Source: Welwitschia mirabilis (lineage: Eukaryota > Gnetophyta > Gnetopsida > Welwitschiales). From it: a DNA stretch of 50,876 nucleotides. Location: NCBI GenBank assembly GCA_051453625.1, contig JBOZIK010000001.1, positions 229,563,453 through 229,614,328 on the forward strand. Direction: 5' to 3'. Below the pieces are notes generated by a model. It saw only the letters and a program-made list of their open reading frames with translations. It made no database searches and was not told the DNA's origin. Within the stretch, counting starts at the first letter, position 1; every line of letters starts with the position of its first letter. Made by a program: the position numbers and the translations under genes. Below, one piece after another: positions 42,440 to 50,876 of this stretch.

Positions 42440-42920
42440 CAACCTAGAATCATTAGTGTACTACCTAAATTCCATGGCTTAGATTTTAAACATCCATATG
42501 AACATCTAAAAGAATTGAAAGCTATAATTTTAATTATACAAGATCAAGGTGATGTAGTCAAGATGAAGATGTTTTATTTTTCTTTAAAGAAAAATCCAAG
42601 TTCTAATTAAATAACTAAATCATTATGTAATTAGGCCATGAAAAGGGCTTAGTAGTGTGCTTTTAGAAAGTATTTTCTATTATATAAAACTATCAAATTA
42701 ACAAGAAAAATTGTGAACTTCCCAAAAAAATATAATGAACCTTTTTACTAAGCATTAGAGTACTTAAAAGATATATTAAGAAGATTCTCCAATATGTTTT
42801 GAAGATTGGAGATTATTAAACATTTTTGTATAAAGGATTAAGCACATAAAGTAGACAACTAATAAAGATGATAAGTAGTAATATATTAACATCTAAAGAA
42901 CTAAATAAAGCTTGGGATGT
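42440..42920 (+). pseudogene. Athila/Tat-like gypsy gag relic
   Basis: In one frame with stops the plus strand reads LPKFHGLDFKHPYEHLKELK, DQGDVVKMKMFYFSLK, then after a decayed stretch FRKYFLLYKTIKLTRKIVNF, NEPFY, ALEYLKDILRRFSNMF, and AWDVKQDI. The order and spacing (FxGLxxxxPYxHLxxF, FSLK, KYFPxxKTxxLRxxIxxFxQ, ESLYxAWERFKxLLRxCPHH) match the plant retrotransposon gag family of Athila-like elements. TAG and TGA occur where Gln, Trp and Arg codons are expected. Confidence 0.7.
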
Positions 42921-43725
42921 TAAACAAGATATAAAGCCTGAAATATAACATAACTTATATTTTTTGTCTCTATTAATAAAATGTATTTCATTAGAAAAAT
43001 AAAATCTTTAGTTTTAAATAATAACAAATTATATAAATTAGTTATTTCATTACTTTTAAAGAGACATTATGATCTATTCATAAGTGTTTCATGAAGAGTT
43101 ACATCTCTTCATGTAATATATAAAATGTATTATTCTATATCAATTGTGTGCATTTCAAATGTAAATTTAATTACTTTAATTTAGAGAGTTTATTGATAAT
43201 AAAGTTCTTATTTAATGCATTTTCTATGAATTAAGATTTCCTATGCCTCGTTCTACTTTCATAAAAAAATTTAACATGATATTAAAGAATAACCATAAAC
43301 ATAACATGGAGATGGATTACAAGATTCATAATATCATAGAATATAAAGTACTTAATGAAGATATTATTTTGATACTTGCATATGAATTCAATATCAAAAT
43401 GTCACCACAAAATTGGAAGCCATAGAGGGCATGTGTTACCTTTATACTAATAAATGCATAGGATTCAGCCTTAGGAAACACATGGATCTTATTTATTTAA
43501 ACTACATAATTTAAAAAGTGTGAATAAAATATTTCTTAATTAGACAATGGCTTACAGATTTGGTAGTAGAGATAACATGAAATACCTTAGAAAACATAGC
43601 CCAGAGCTTCAAAAATTGTGTTTGAATATCTACTTCCTCATGTATCTTAGATACGTCTTTACCCATGGCTTTAGAAGATTATAATTAAGAGATTTGATGT
43701 AAAGTTAGTAGGACCTCGAGTAATT
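42921..43725. other. AT-rich stretch, no recognised gene
   Basis: One 60-codon open frame at 43243-43425 (MPRSTFIKKFNMILKNNHKH...) has no recognisable domain. Probably a continuation of decayed TE sequence. Confidence 0.4.
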
Positions 43726-43729
43726 AGTT

Positions 43730-44195
43730 CTTTATACAAGAGTAAAAATTAGTAGTGGAGAAAACTTCTAGAGAAATTATAGTTAAAAAAAAAAAAAAAA
43801 AACGAAGAAGATCTATATTTTACGATGTCATATAACATTATAATTTTGTGTAACATCTTTTAAGAAAAAATACAAGTGAGCCTAGATCTTATATAAAAAG
43901 CCTTTTCCTTTTCTTCATCTCTTAACTTCAAGGTCTCTTACTGCTCCATTTTCCATCCAAACTCCTAAAGGATATTTTTCATCTAATCACTTACTATTAT
44001 TTATAGGAATTTGTTAACCCTTTAAAATTGTCTCTTGCATATTCCAATCATTATAGGTAAGAGAACATATATATTTTCTATAAAATATCTCTCCAAAAAT
44101 ATCTCTAATAGATACTAAAAATGTTCATTATCTTACACACAAATAGTTATATTCTCTTATATACATCATGAGAATATTCTTATAAAATACTCCTA
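43730..44195. repeat. Direct repeat copy 1 (~470 bp), LTR-like
   Basis: Collinear with 44645-45130: both contain ACCT(C/A)G(A/G), GAGAAATTTT-like stretches, AAAATACAAGTGAGCC(T/A)AGA, TCTCTTACT(G/T)CTCCATT and ATACATCAT. An 18-A run at about 43783 is present only here. Confidence 0.8.
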
Positions 44196-44290
44196 CATTA
44201 TATGCCCTCTCTTGAAAATGATCTAATCCTCAAGCAAAAATAAATGATACCATAGCACAAACATCATTACTAAAACATGCAACTCTGTAC

Positions 44291-44300
44291 NNNNNNNNNN
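44291..44300. other. Short gap (10 N)
   Basis: Run of ten N between the two direct repeats. Confidence 1.
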
Positions 44301-44644
44301 TAGAGGTAAACTCTTCCTATAAACCATTGGATCCTTTTCTTCACCATGCATAGGATCATCCAAAATGAGTTGATCTTTCACAATATTAATGCCATTGAAT
44401 ATAAGGCATATTTCACACTTTCATAACCTTATTCCCTACCATATCTATAAGTTACTAAAGTATGTGTTCCTAAAAGAATGTTCTGCTTATTCAACATAAT
44501 ATTCATACGAACTTCCTTGCCTAATGCCTATAATTTAAAATCTTTTCTTGTATTCTTTTTTAGTTATCTAAAATCCTATAATTTTCATCTACTTGCTCAT
44601 AACTTAAAACAACATTAATTCTTACAAAAGATTTAATACTATTA

Positions 44645-45130
44645 TGATGTAAAGAAAATAGAACCTAGGTAAATTAATACTTTACATAAGAAGAAAAAGT
44701 ACCAAATGGGAAATTTTTAAAGAAATTATGATTAAGAAAATATATATTTTAGCATGTAATATAAGATTATAATGATTCTTGAGATCCTTTAATAGAAAAT
44801 ACAAGTGAGCCAAGATCTTACATAAGGAACCTTCTTCTCAAGTTTCCAATAAAGAACTCTTCTTTAGGTCTTAAATCTAAGATCTCTTACTTCTCCATTC
44901 TCCACTCTAACTCCTAAAGTATATTATTCATGTAACTATTCAATATTATTTATAATAATTTATTAATTTTCAAAAATTAACTCTTATATATTCCCATTAT
45001 TACATGTAAGAGAATCTACTTATTACCCTTAAAATAACTCTCCTAAAATAACCTTATTATACACTAAAAATATTCACCTTGCTACACAAAAATAATTACA
45101 TTCTCTTACATACATCATAAAATATAATTG
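44645..45130. repeat. Direct repeat copy 2 (~480 bp), LTR-like
   Basis: Second copy of 43730-44195, about 915 bp downstream in the same orientation. The pair could be LTRs of a small element or fragments of one repeat family. No TG...CA ends were placed. Confidence 0.8.
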
Positions 45131-45457
45131 TTCTTTTTTTAACAAAAAAATAAATATCCTTATAGGATGCTCCTTATCATGGTTAGATCATGTTAGTGAT
45201 GAAGATATATATGTTATATGTTTGGAAACAAATGAGGAAGAATCATGAACTTAAATGTCTTAAAATAAAATATTTATTTATCCATATTACTTATTAAGAT
45301 AAGCAAACCATTAGGTTTTCACTAGGGTTTGCACATTTTCCTAGGCATATAGCCACGGTATGCATACAAGCCTTAGCAATTCCTTCCTCAATATGGAAAT
45401 ACACTCTCTTCTAAGGGAAAATCAAAGTACTAGAACAAGAATCTTGGGAATGCAAAT

Positions 45458-45557
45458 NNNNNNNNNNNNNNNNNNNNNNNNNNNNNNNNNNNNNNNNNNN
45501 NNNNNNNNNNNNNNNNNNNNNNNNNNNNNNNNNNNNNNNNNNNNNNNNNNNNNNNNN
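45458..45557. other. Assembly gap (100 N)
   Basis: Run of N upstream of a copia LTR fragment. Confidence 1.
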
Positions 45558-45788
45558 TAAAGTTGTAAAAGGGGATTGGCTTGTAACCCTAGCCCTAGGG
45601 CTATATAAACTTGTTAAAGGGTTGTTTGTTGCATCTGGACACATTTGCTCCTACTCAATCAATAGAGCTCTGCATTGCTTCTCGTGGACGTAGGGTAACA
45701 AGAGCCTAAACCACGTAAATTTTGTGTTGTTCTTTTTGTGTGCCTATTGTTCCATTTTATTCAAGTACTTTCTTGTTGTTAGATTTGT
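45558..45788 (+). mobile_element. Copia LTR fragment with TATA box
   Basis: Contains GGGCTATATAAACTTG (TATA at about 45601), CTTCTCGTGGACGTAGGG and CCACGTAAATTTTGTG, the typical R/U5 order of plant copia LTRs. Its left part is lost in the gap. It ends where gypsy gag sequence starts, without a primer-binding site. Confidence 0.65.
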
Positions 45789-46592
45789 AACGTTAGTCTA
45801 CCGAAAGAATAATTTACCTGCTGACATCCCTAAATTCGAAAAATTTAGTGGAACCGAAGATCCTATCACGCACATTCGAANNNNNNNNNNNNNNNNNNNN
45901 NNNNNNNNNNNNNNNNNNNNNNNNNNNNNNNNNNNNNNNNNNNNNNNNNNNNNNNNNNNNNNNNNNNNNNNNNNNNNNNNAACGTTAGTCTACCGAAAGA
46001 AGAATTTACCTGCTGACATCCCTAAATTCGAAAAATTTAGTGGAACCGAAGATCCTATCACGCACATTCGAAACTTCAAATACCAATGTTCCTTACATCA
46101 AATTGACTTAGAAACGAGTTTACACCTATTTTGTAGATCTCTAAAAGGGTCAGCACTTAAATGGTATCTTCAATTACCTACACATTCGATTGTAACACTA
46201 AATGAGATGTTTAGGTTATTGTCAACTCAATACTCAATGAATTATGTCCCACAAGTTTCCCTAGAAATGTTAACTAACATCGAACAAAAACAAGATGAAT
46301 CGAGGACCAAATTTGCCAGGAAATGGAAAAACTTAGCCATTCCATTAGAATTTAACATCCCTAAAAAAGAAATGGCTGCCTTATTCTCAAAGTCGTGCTT
46401 ACCCTATATTTCAAAATACCTCAGGATGCAAAAACTGGAAAACATTTCAACAAGCTCTAGACCTTGCCCAAAGGATAGAAATTATTGGGAAAGAAAACGA
46501 TGAAGTGAAGCCAACATTTAGAAACCAATCAAATTCAAAAGCAAATGAGAAGAAGCCAGCCTCTAAAGTAATATCAATCATCAAAACAAATT
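45789..46592 (+). pseudogene. Gypsy-type gag, better-preserved copy 2
   Basis: Retrotransposon gag core: NLPADIPKFEKFSGTEDPIT, HIRNFKYQCSLHQIDLETSL, FCRSLKGSALKWYLQLPTHS, NEMFRLLSTQYSMNYVPQVS, FARKWKNLAIPLEFNIPKKE and AALFSKSCLPYISKYLRMQK. A frameshift near 46432 moves the next block (FQQALDLAQRIEIIGKE) to another frame. Stops follow after 46590. A 100-N gap with duplicated flanks sits inside the start. This copy retains most CpG sites that copy 1 has lost. Confidence 0.85.
45881..45980. other. Assembly gap with duplicated flanks
   Basis: One hundred N. 45789-45880 and 45981-46072 are the same 92 bp with one clear mismatch. Confidence 0.97.
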
Positions 46593-47186
46593 GAAGCCCT
46601 AGATGATAGATTACAAAATTAGACATGCCGCTTTCTAAGATCCTTATTGCCCTTTTAGTTAAGGGGGCAATCGATATCTCAACCAAAACAATATGATCCA
46701 AATACCCCCAAACCAAAATGGTACAATGAAAACCAATATTGTCAATATCACTAAGTCAAAGGGGATGACACTGAAAACTATTGGAATTTAAGGCATATAG
46801 TACAAGACATAATGGAAGGCAAACAAGAAATTGATCTACATTGCCCACTAGCCGCCCCTAATTAAAAACTTAAAATTTTTTTAAATCCTTTTTCAAGTTC
46901 TAAAGCGTCTACTTCTCAACCACAGAGTGCGGTCATCCATGTAGATACTAAGCCTTATGACATCTTTATGATCAAAAAGACTTGTAATATGAATCAGGAT
47001 AACGTTGTTAGATTTGAACAATGGGTTAGATGAACTCTGGGAAACAGACAAGAAAACAAAGTTCAAAGTCTAAAAACCAAAATAAAACAAAACTATTCAC
47101 AAAATCCTAATTTTAGGCAGGCTATTGCAAAAATTTTCCATGAACAATTTAGGCATCAAGATGCAAAAACACATTCTCCCAATAAT

Positions 47187-47603
47187 ATGTCAACATTATT
47201 TGTTAATCAAGAAATTTCATTCACCAATAATGAAGTTTCACCAATTCAACGTGAGATTATAGTTAGAGATCCACCCTTCGTTTCAGTTGAAATAGGACAA
47301 GCTAAAGTTAAAAGAGCATTCGTGGATTGTGGTGCAAAATTGAATATTATAACAAAACCTTGTCTAGAAGCATTAAATGTAGAAAATAGAATAAATGAAA
47401 AAGAGGCAGTTTCAATAAAAAGATTTGATGACAATTCAAAATATACTTTAGGTACAATTGATCTAAACATAAAAACCGGGAAATTTACGCACAATACACC
47501 TTTCCATGTCATTGAAAGTAGTTCAACATTCAACCTAATTTTAGGGAGACCTTGGATTTATGATGTAGGAGCAGTGATCTCTTTGTGCCATCAAAAAGAA
47601 TAA
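47187..47603 (+). pseudogene. Retropepsin-like aspartic protease, copy 2
   Basis: 138 open codons starting MSTLFVNQEISFTNNEVSPI. It has the catalytic motif FVDCGAKLNII (D-C-G-A in place of the usual D-S/T-G-A) and the family's second signature FNLILGRPWIYDVGAVIS. In plant gypsy polyproteins this protease follows gag and would cleave the polyprotein. No RT follows: similarity to copy 1 stops at about 47707, so this fragment has lost both ends. The part from 46593 to 47186 is a stop-ridden gag-protease linker. Confidence 0.82.
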
Positions 47604-47707
47604 ACAAATCAAAGATCAAGATACAAAGTCATCTCTAGAAAGAGATATGCCAAAAACGATGCCTATAATTCAAGATGAAAATGAGTCACCACTTATTCCA
47701 CTTTTTG

Positions 47708-48250
47708 GATAAATATAACCCTTTATTAATGTGATCAAAAGTTCTAAATGACCAATTTAGAATTAAAACCAAGTTATACATCTGAAACATGTATTAAACT
47801 AATGATAAATACGAATTTGCCTTCTATTTCAAGCAATGTTGAAGGAATAAAAATCTGCTATTGAAAAAAATGCTCATGCAAAATCGAATAAGATAAACAC
47901 AATAGATAATACCTCTAGTTGTGACAAATTTATCAAACAATACAAATCAATGGAAGAAACATGCAATTTTAGTCCCACAATCTCCTTCACTGGCTACACT
48001 ATGTGCTCCTCCTGTTCTCTGCTCCGTCGTATTTGCTCGCTCCTATAGCGGCTTGGCAAAGAAAACATTTTAACCAACGCGCACGACTCTTGAGCGCCAC
48101 TATTTTCTTATTCTTTTGTGTACAAAGACAACTAGTTGCCTCTTTCAGGTGGCAACTAGTCATAGGAAGTTGGCAGAAAAAGTCATGCCGACTGTTACAG
48201 TCAGAGCAACTAAACGTCATATTAGCAAGCAGTTGCCACCTAATTAAACG
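47708..48250. other. Unannotated stretch with inverted repeats
   Basis: No supported gene. 48125-48170 holds AACTAGTT palindromes: CAACTAGTTGCC and GGCAACTAGTC flank CTCTTTCAGG. GC content rises from about 47990, suggesting a different source from the AT-rich left side. Confidence 0.4.
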
Positions 48251-48256
48251 CTGAGA

Positions 48257-50876
48257 GGAAGGATGAAGATAGTCAATGCACAACAAGTCAATGAAGGCTT
48301 GGTAGCTACAAGTTAGACCATGAAGAGAGGATTTGACAAGCCTTCATTTAGATCAAAGGCTAAATCTGGAAAGGGCAAGAAGAAGAATTTGAAGTGCCAC
48401 TAGTATCGCAAAAAGGGCATGTCATCAAAGAATGTAGGGAACCAAAGGCAAAAGAAGAATAGAAGAATAAGGAAGCATCAACATCTACTTCTGCCACTAA
48501 CGAAACAAATGTTGTTCATGACAAAGTGTCTGGAGATGTGCTCACATCCACAAATTTACCTAGTGGGGTGAATGGATTCTTGATTCGAAAGCTTCATGGC
48601 ATATTATGCCCCACATATCTTGGTTTTATATATACCAAGAAACTGGCAAGAGACAACTACTGATGGGTACCTTCCGATGAAGCTAGGATCATTGGTGTTG
48701 GCATAGTTCAAATCGAGACACATGATGGAGTTGTAAGAACTCTCACAGATGTTAAGCATATGTCGAAAATGAGGAAGAATCTTATCTCTCATGAAGTCTA
48801 GATAGACTAGGTTGCAAGTTTGTTGAAGAGAATAACATACGGAAAGTTGCCAAAGGTTCCCTTGTGGTAATGAAGGCCACAAAGGAACACCACCTCTATA
48901 AGTTGTTGGGATGCGTGGTCACAAATGACGCTGATCCTTTAGATAGAGCTACTACCACATCAATGTTATGGCAGACATCTTGGACATATCAGTGAGCTCC
49001 ACTTGAAGAAGTTAATGCAAAGAAAACTTCTTCTAGGCTGCAAAAGAGAGAGCATGATTTCTATGAGCATTGTGTCTATGGTAAGTAATGCAGAGTAAGG
49101 TTTACTACTAGTTTGACAAGATGCAAATGTATCCTACATCTAGTTCACAATGACATCTCGGACCCATCTCCTCAAGCTTCATTGGGAGATGCATAACACT
49201 TCGTTACCTTCATTGATAATAAATCAAGAAAGGTATGGGTCTTTTCTTCTAAAAGCCAAGTCTAAAAGGTTTCAAAATTTTAAAGAATTCAAGGCCCAAG
49301 CAAAGAGAAGTAATGGCAAGAAGATCAAGTAACATAAAATTGATCATGGTGGAGAGCACATCTCGAAGGACAAGGCCTATTGCAAGTAAGAAGAAACCAA
49401 AAGATACCTTATAGTTCCAAGTACTCTGCAGCAAAATGGTATTGCAAAAAGGATGAATTGTATGCTCCTGGAATGTACTAGAAGCATAATGAGCTTTGTC
49501 GAAGTGAAGAAAAGCTTTTGGATGCAAGCCGTAAACAACGCCTATTACTTGGTGAACAAGACACCATCACTTGCCATTGATGGTAAGAGACCAAAGGAGA
49601 TGTGTAGTGATTTTCCAAGATCTCAAAACCTTTGGTTGTCCAACATAGGTTCATATTTTGGATGTTCAAAGAACCAAGCTTGATCAAAAATCCAAGAAGT
49701 GCATCTTTCTTGGATATGCAGAAGGAACCAAAGGATTTAAGCTTTGGCATCCTATTTAAAGGAAGATCTTGTTCAACAGAGATTTCATCTCCAATGAATC
49801 AACATTTTAAAGAGGGAAAGTGAGATGAGACTGAAGCAGAATAGTTGACGGAGGAAGTTTTGGTAGATATGGAAACTCCTAATGGAAATGATGACAAGGA
49901 AAACTCAGATGATGCTAAGCAACAAGAAGGTACATATATTCAAAGTAAGGTGGAGGAGGCTCAACCTTATGTGGAGCTTCGTAGGTCTTCAAGACCTAAC
50001 AAAGATGTTCCAACTATTACATATGATGATGAGTATGCATTTCTATCACGAATTGCTATAGTGGATGAGCCAACGTCTTATCAAAAGGCTCTAAAGTCTG
50101 CTCAGAACAATAAGGGGCATGTAACTATAGAAGAACAGATGCATTGTCTCTTAAATATCCAGACTTGGAAGTTAGTAAAACTTCAAAAAGGAAGAAAGGC
50201 TATAGACTCTAGATAGCTTTTCAAGGTGAAACATGTTGTGTCTAGGTTGATTGATTAGCAGAGGAAGGTTGGTTGCTAAAGGATATCTCCAAACGATGGG
50301 GGTAGATTTCTTCGAGGTATTTGCACTAGTGTCAAAGTTGGCATCAATCCACATGATTTTGGGGTTAGCTACATTAACGGATCTTGAATTAAAGTAGATG
50401 CATGTAAGAACTACATTCTTACATGATAAACTCGAACAAGAGAGCAATATGAAGAAACAAGAAGGGTTAGTGATAAAAGGAAAAGATAACCTTATCTGTA
50501 ACCTCAAAAGATCACTATATGAATTGAAGCAAAGCCCTAGGCAGTGGTATAAAAGGTTTGATCCTTCATAAGTAAAACTAATTTCCAAAGGAGTCCTATA
50601 GATCCTTATGTGTATAGTAGGGAGTGTCCAAATGGTAGCTTTACCAGTTTGGTCCTATGTGTGGATGATATGCTCATTGCAAGATAGAACAAGGCAAAAA
50701 TCAGGAAGCTAAAGGAAACTCTTGTCATCTGAGTTCAATGTGAACATGGGAGAAGCCAAGCAAATTCTTCGCATGAACGTTACTCAAGATAGAAAGAAGG
50801 GAAGTTATAGCTATTTCAAAAGCAATACATCAAGAAAGTTATTGAGAGACGTTGATGATGCAAGACCCAAAGCCTT
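48257..50876 (+). pseudogene. Tork-like Ty1/copia gag end and pol, cut by the window edge
   Basis: Gag end at 48262-48450: MKIVNAQQVNEGLVAT, FRSKAKSGKGKKKNLKCH and a decayed knuckle KGHVIKECREPK. Protease remnant at about 48570-48780. Preintegrase region at 48880-49100 (SELHLKKLMQRKLLLGC, FYEHCVYGKQCRVRF). Integrase at about 49180-49780 (FVTFIDNKSRKVWVFSSK, MNCMLLECTRSIMSFVEVKK, WMQAVNNAYYLVNKTPSLAI, KKCIFLGYAEGTKGFKL in shifted frames). Linker open at 49845-50216 (ELRRSSRPNKDVPTITYDD, EPTSYQKALKS, TWKLVKLQKGRKAI). RT at 50217 onward with LCVDDMLIA at about 50655. Frameshifts and stops throughout. It is probably the continuation of the gag begun at 33042, separated by about 14.9 kb of inserted DNA. 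Confidence 0.83.

Noticed and set aside
43783-43801. A-run considered as the poly(A) tail of a processed pseudogene or LINE
   Set aside because: It lies inside a direct repeat whose second copy has no A-run; no coding sequence precedes it.
45789-46072. Repeat flanking the N gap considered as a target-site duplication or real tandem repeat
   Set aside because: 92 bp is far longer than a retrotransposon target duplication (4-6 bp), and it borders a standard 100-N gap.
49478-49750. Minus-strand frame in the Tork pol region
   Set aside because: The plus strand of the same DNA gives recognisable integrase; this is its reverse-strand shadow.

Overview
The window is nuclear DNA from a seed plant with a very repeat-rich genome. 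Evidence: several layers of plant LTR retrotransposons (Ty1/copia of SIRE and Tork types, Ty3/gypsy), a DUF659/hAT transposase relic, long AT-rich decayed stretches, and exons of a conserved plant membrane-protein gene separated by TE-filled introns. A gymnosperm-like genome with giant introns fits, but the sequence alone does not name the species. There are six runs of N, and at least two are flanked by near-identical copies of the same sequence, which looks like an assembly artefact.

Layout: 1-3240 is the gag end, primer-binding site and LTR of a minus-strand SIRE-like copia element, with a GC-rich insertion in gag. 3340-5720 is a plus-strand copia integrase/RT/RNase H relic. 5.7-14.7 kb has no recognisable gene and includes a 3.7 kb pyrimidine-rich stretch. 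14.7-14.9 kb is a scrap of minus-strand copia RNase H. 15.1-17.8 kb is a decayed hAT transposase. 18.3-26.7 kb is a nearly complete plus-strand SIRE-type element (partial 5' LTR, gag, protease, integrase, RT, RNase H, an extra ORF after pol, PPT, full 3' LTR). It abuts, and probably landed in, a minus-strand Tork-like gag at 26.7-27.9 kb whose LTR region (27.9-28.8 kb) carries a 64-bp minisatellite.

29.7-31.9 kb is the only stretch that looks like host gene: four minus-strand exons of an LMBR1-domain membrane protein with intact reading frame, matching phases and GT-AG borders, followed by a roughly 430-bp tandem repeat at the start of the next intron. The rest of the gene is not found in the window.

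32.4-50.9 kb is a nested block. A Tork-like copia 5' LTR and gag start (32.4-33.4 kb) are cut by a gypsy-type gag-protease element with long LTRs and no polymerase (33.4-39.0 kb). Then come a very AT-rich area with an Athila-like gag relic (42.4-42.9 kb), a pair of direct repeats, a copia LTR fragment, a second better-preserved copy of the gypsy gag-protease (45.8-47.7 kb), and a Tork-like gag-pol remainder (48.3 kb to the window end). None of the TE coding regions is intact. Only the LMBR1-like exons look functionally constrained. The most unusual sequence pattern is an array of ACGT-core palindromes (GGACGTCC and one-base variants), present in two different SIRE-type LTRs and again in front of the extra ORF of the 18-26 kb element.
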